Assembly: GCA_030597965.1 (NCBI GenBank)
Contig: JAUVQU010000120.1
Span: forward strand, 1 to 7,016
DNA: 7,016 nt
Direction: 5' to 3'
From: Cellvibrionaceae bacterium
Lineage (GTDB): Bacteria; Pseudomonadota; Gammaproteobacteria; Pseudomonadales; Cellvibrionaceae
Each line of letters starts with the position of its first letter. The stretch's first letter is position 1. Shown in pieces: positions 5,706-7,016 of the stretch. The notes below the pieces were generated by a model. It had not been told where the DNA came from, ran no database searches, and saw only the letters and a program-made list of their open reading frames with translations. A program made the position numbers and the translations under genes.

Positions 5706-7016
5706 TTATTTCATTTTTTCAATCACACTACCGAAGAGATCCTCATCGGAAGGAAGGGTCTTTGGTGTCGCCAATGGTTTAGAAATCCAAGTCACATTGA
5801 TCAATTGCTTCCAGTTGATATTCTCGTTGGTGGAGTTGCCACCCCAGGTACCACAACCCAGCGAGAAGGTTTGACGCATACCGTTCCACAAGTTGCCTGA
5901 GTTTGAAGGCGCCTGTGGCTGGTTAACCATCACACGGGAAGTCTTGGTGCCCATACCCAGCTTGAGGATATTGTCATCGTTGTTGGAGTAGATGCCGCAT
6001 GAGTGACCCATACCCTGATAGGCCTGGATTTCATTGGTCAATGCAACCGCTTCATCAATACACTTCACTTTGTAGAAGGCCATGATGGCGGATAGTTTTT
6101 CACCGGAGAATGGATTGTCTGGGCCCGTGCCCTCTTCAGGGATAATGATGAACTTTCGATCCGCAGGAATACTAAAGCCAGCCATATCAGCAATGACTTG
6201 AGGCGGTTTAACAACCGTATTGGGGTTTAGTGCACCATTTTCCCATAGTACCGCTGCGATTCTATCAGCCTCTTCCTGAGAGGCGACATAGCCACCCTCA
6301 GCAACTAATTTTTCCAAAAGCTGATCGTAAATCGCCTCAAAGGCAATAACTGAGTTATCAGATGAACATGACGCGGCCAGATCCAGTGTTTTTGAAATAC
6401 GGATTTTCTCAGCCGCTTCGTCCAGGTTGGCCGTGTCATCGACGGTAATCACTGCATTACCAGCGCCCACACCCAGCGCAGGAGTGCCAGAGGAATAAGC
6501 CGCACGAACCATGGCCGGCCCACCGGTGGCCAGCACCAGGTCACACTGCTTCATCAACTCATCGGTCAGCTCCATCGATGGCAGCTCAATACCCTGGATC
6601 AAATCCGCTGGTGCCCCCATCTTTTCAAGCGCGGCGCGCAGTTTGCCCACAATCAGCTTATTGGTCAGCTTGGCACGTGGATGCGGGGCAATGATGATGG
6701 CATTACGACCCTTAATAGCATTGATCGACTTGATCACCGGCGTTGCTTCCGGGTTGGTCGATGGAGACAGCGCGCCAATTACACCGACCGGCTTAGCGAT
6801 CTTGATGATGTTACGCTCTTTATCTTCCTCGATAACACCCACTGATTTATCGTCAATAATATCCATCAGAGCAGCACGGGTTTTTACAGAAATTTTCAGA
6901 AACTTACCGTTGTAGTCACCCAGCTGAGTCTCATCAATAGTGTGCCGGGCAATTTCTTCCGCCACACCTGACTGGCAACAGGACCATACCAGAGCAGTGA
7001 TCAACTCATCGATCTG
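5706..7016 (-). CDS. CoA-acylating aldehyde dehydrogenase, SauS/AdhE-N type (5' end outside window)
   Basis: 436 codons are visible and the frame is open to the right edge, so the true start lies outside; the TTG at 7004 is internal. The protein matches the aldehyde dehydrogenase half of AdhE-like enzymes: VIEEDK (57-62 counted from that TTG), PVGVIGALSPSTNP (72-85), IIIAPHPRAK (103-112), ATGGPAMVRAAYSSG (159-173), PALGVGAGN (175-183) and SLGCGTWGGNS (381-391). The catalytic cysteine is C213, in ASCSSDN (codon 6368-6366). It should convert an aldehyde, CoA and NAD(P)+ to acyl-CoA. The CSSDN setting and the single-domain length suggest acylating sulfoacetaldehyde dehydrogenase (SauS), but acetaldehyde or another short aldehyde is possible. 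It lacks the alcohol dehydrogenase half of AdhE and is not MmsA-like. It converges on the regulator, so it belongs to a different operon whose other genes lie to the right. Confidence 0.82.
   Translation of the reverse strand, partial: QIDELITALVWSCCQSGVAEEIARHTIDETQLGDYNGKFLKISVKTRAALMDIIDDKSVGVIEEDKERNIIKIAKPVGVIGALSPSTNPEATPVIKSINAIKGRNAIIIAPHPRAKLTNKLIVGKLRAALEKMGAPADLIQGIELPSMELTDELMKQCDLVLATGGPAMVRAAYSSGTPALGVGAGNAVITVDDTANLDEAAEKIRISKTLDLAASCSSDNSVIAFEAIYDQLLEKLVAEGGYVASQEEADRIAAVLWENGALNPNTVVKPPQVIADMAGFSIPADRKFIIIPEEGTGPDNPFSGEKLSAIMAFYKVKCIDEAVALTNEIQAYQGMGHSCGIYSNNDDNILKLGMGTKTSRVMVNQPQAPSNSGNLWNGMRQTFSLGCGTWGGNSTNENINWKQLINVTWISKPLATPKTLPSDEDLFGSVIEKMK

Noticed and set aside
5694..5707. 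Plus-strand terminator of the regulator (ACC, TTCG loop, GGT, then T-run)
   Set aside because: The stem is only 3 bp. The T-run is real, but this is too weak to call; the 97-bp structured element upstream may do the job instead.
6511..6915. A 134-codon plus-strand open frame
   Set aside because: It is wholly antisense to the conserved aldehyde dehydrogenase and is Ser/Ile/Ala-rich low-quality sequence, as expected from the complement of a real gene.
5706..7016. Calling the right-hand gene MmsA (methylmalonate semialdehyde dehydrogenase)
   Set aside because: The sequence carries AdhE/SauS-type motifs (APHPRAK, ALGVGAGN, SLGCGTWGGNS) and is on a separate, convergent unit, so valine context alone does not justify the name.
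1..7016. CRISPR array, tRNA, rRNA, phage or IS transposase genes, or an undescribed defence system
   Set aside because: No regularly spaced direct repeats, cloverleaf tRNA with conserved loops, or transposase/integrase motifs were seen; all long genes belong to known metabolic or regulatory families.

Overview
The window looks like a chromosomal stretch of a marine or free-living gammaproteobacterium, possibly a Cellvibrionales- or Alteromonadales-like lineage. This rests on the protein families present, mid-range base composition, Shine-Dalgarno-type starts, and short palindromic repeats built on TGTAGGAGC / GCTCCTACA of the kind common in Pseudomonas-related genomes. No marker gene here fixes the genus.

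The core (about 135-5557) is a valine/isobutyryl-CoA catabolic locus. Four minus-strand genes are transcribed in the order of the reactions they should catalyse: acyl-CoA dehydrogenase (3387-4553, isobutyryl-CoA to methacrylyl-CoA), enoyl-CoA hydratase (2410-3186, to 3-hydroxyisobutyryl-CoA), 3-hydroxyisobutyryl-CoA hydrolase (1127-2221, to free 3-hydroxyisobutyrate) and 3-hydroxyisobutyrate dehydrogenase mmsB (195-1109, to methylmalonate semialdehyde). A good intrinsic terminator (135-165) closes the unit. An AraC-family regulator resembling MmsR (4670-5557) is divergent, separated by a 116-bp promoter region. The next enzyme, methylmalonate semialdehyde dehydrogenase (MmsA), is not in the window.

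To the right, convergent with the regulator, is the 3' part of a CoA-acylating aldehyde dehydrogenase (5706-7016, running off the edge). It belongs to the AdhE-N-terminal / sulfoacetaldehyde dehydrogenase (SauS) type rather than to MmsA. At the left edge, the first 17 codons of another minus-strand gene begin at position 53.

No new defence system, phage, IS transposase, CRISPR array, tRNA or rRNA was found. The enzymes are ordinary. The more curious content is in the gaps: three intergenic regions (2222-2409, 3187-3386, 5558-5705) are filled with palindromic or inverted-repeat elements. One is a roughly 141-bp element with imperfect terminal inverted repeats that begins directly at the stop codon of the acyl-CoA dehydrogenase. 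Two others share a 27-nt module (25/27 identical) joined to different 3' structured parts. Start codons were moved downstream of the longest open frame for three genes because Shine-Dalgarno spacing and family N-termini favour the internal ATG.
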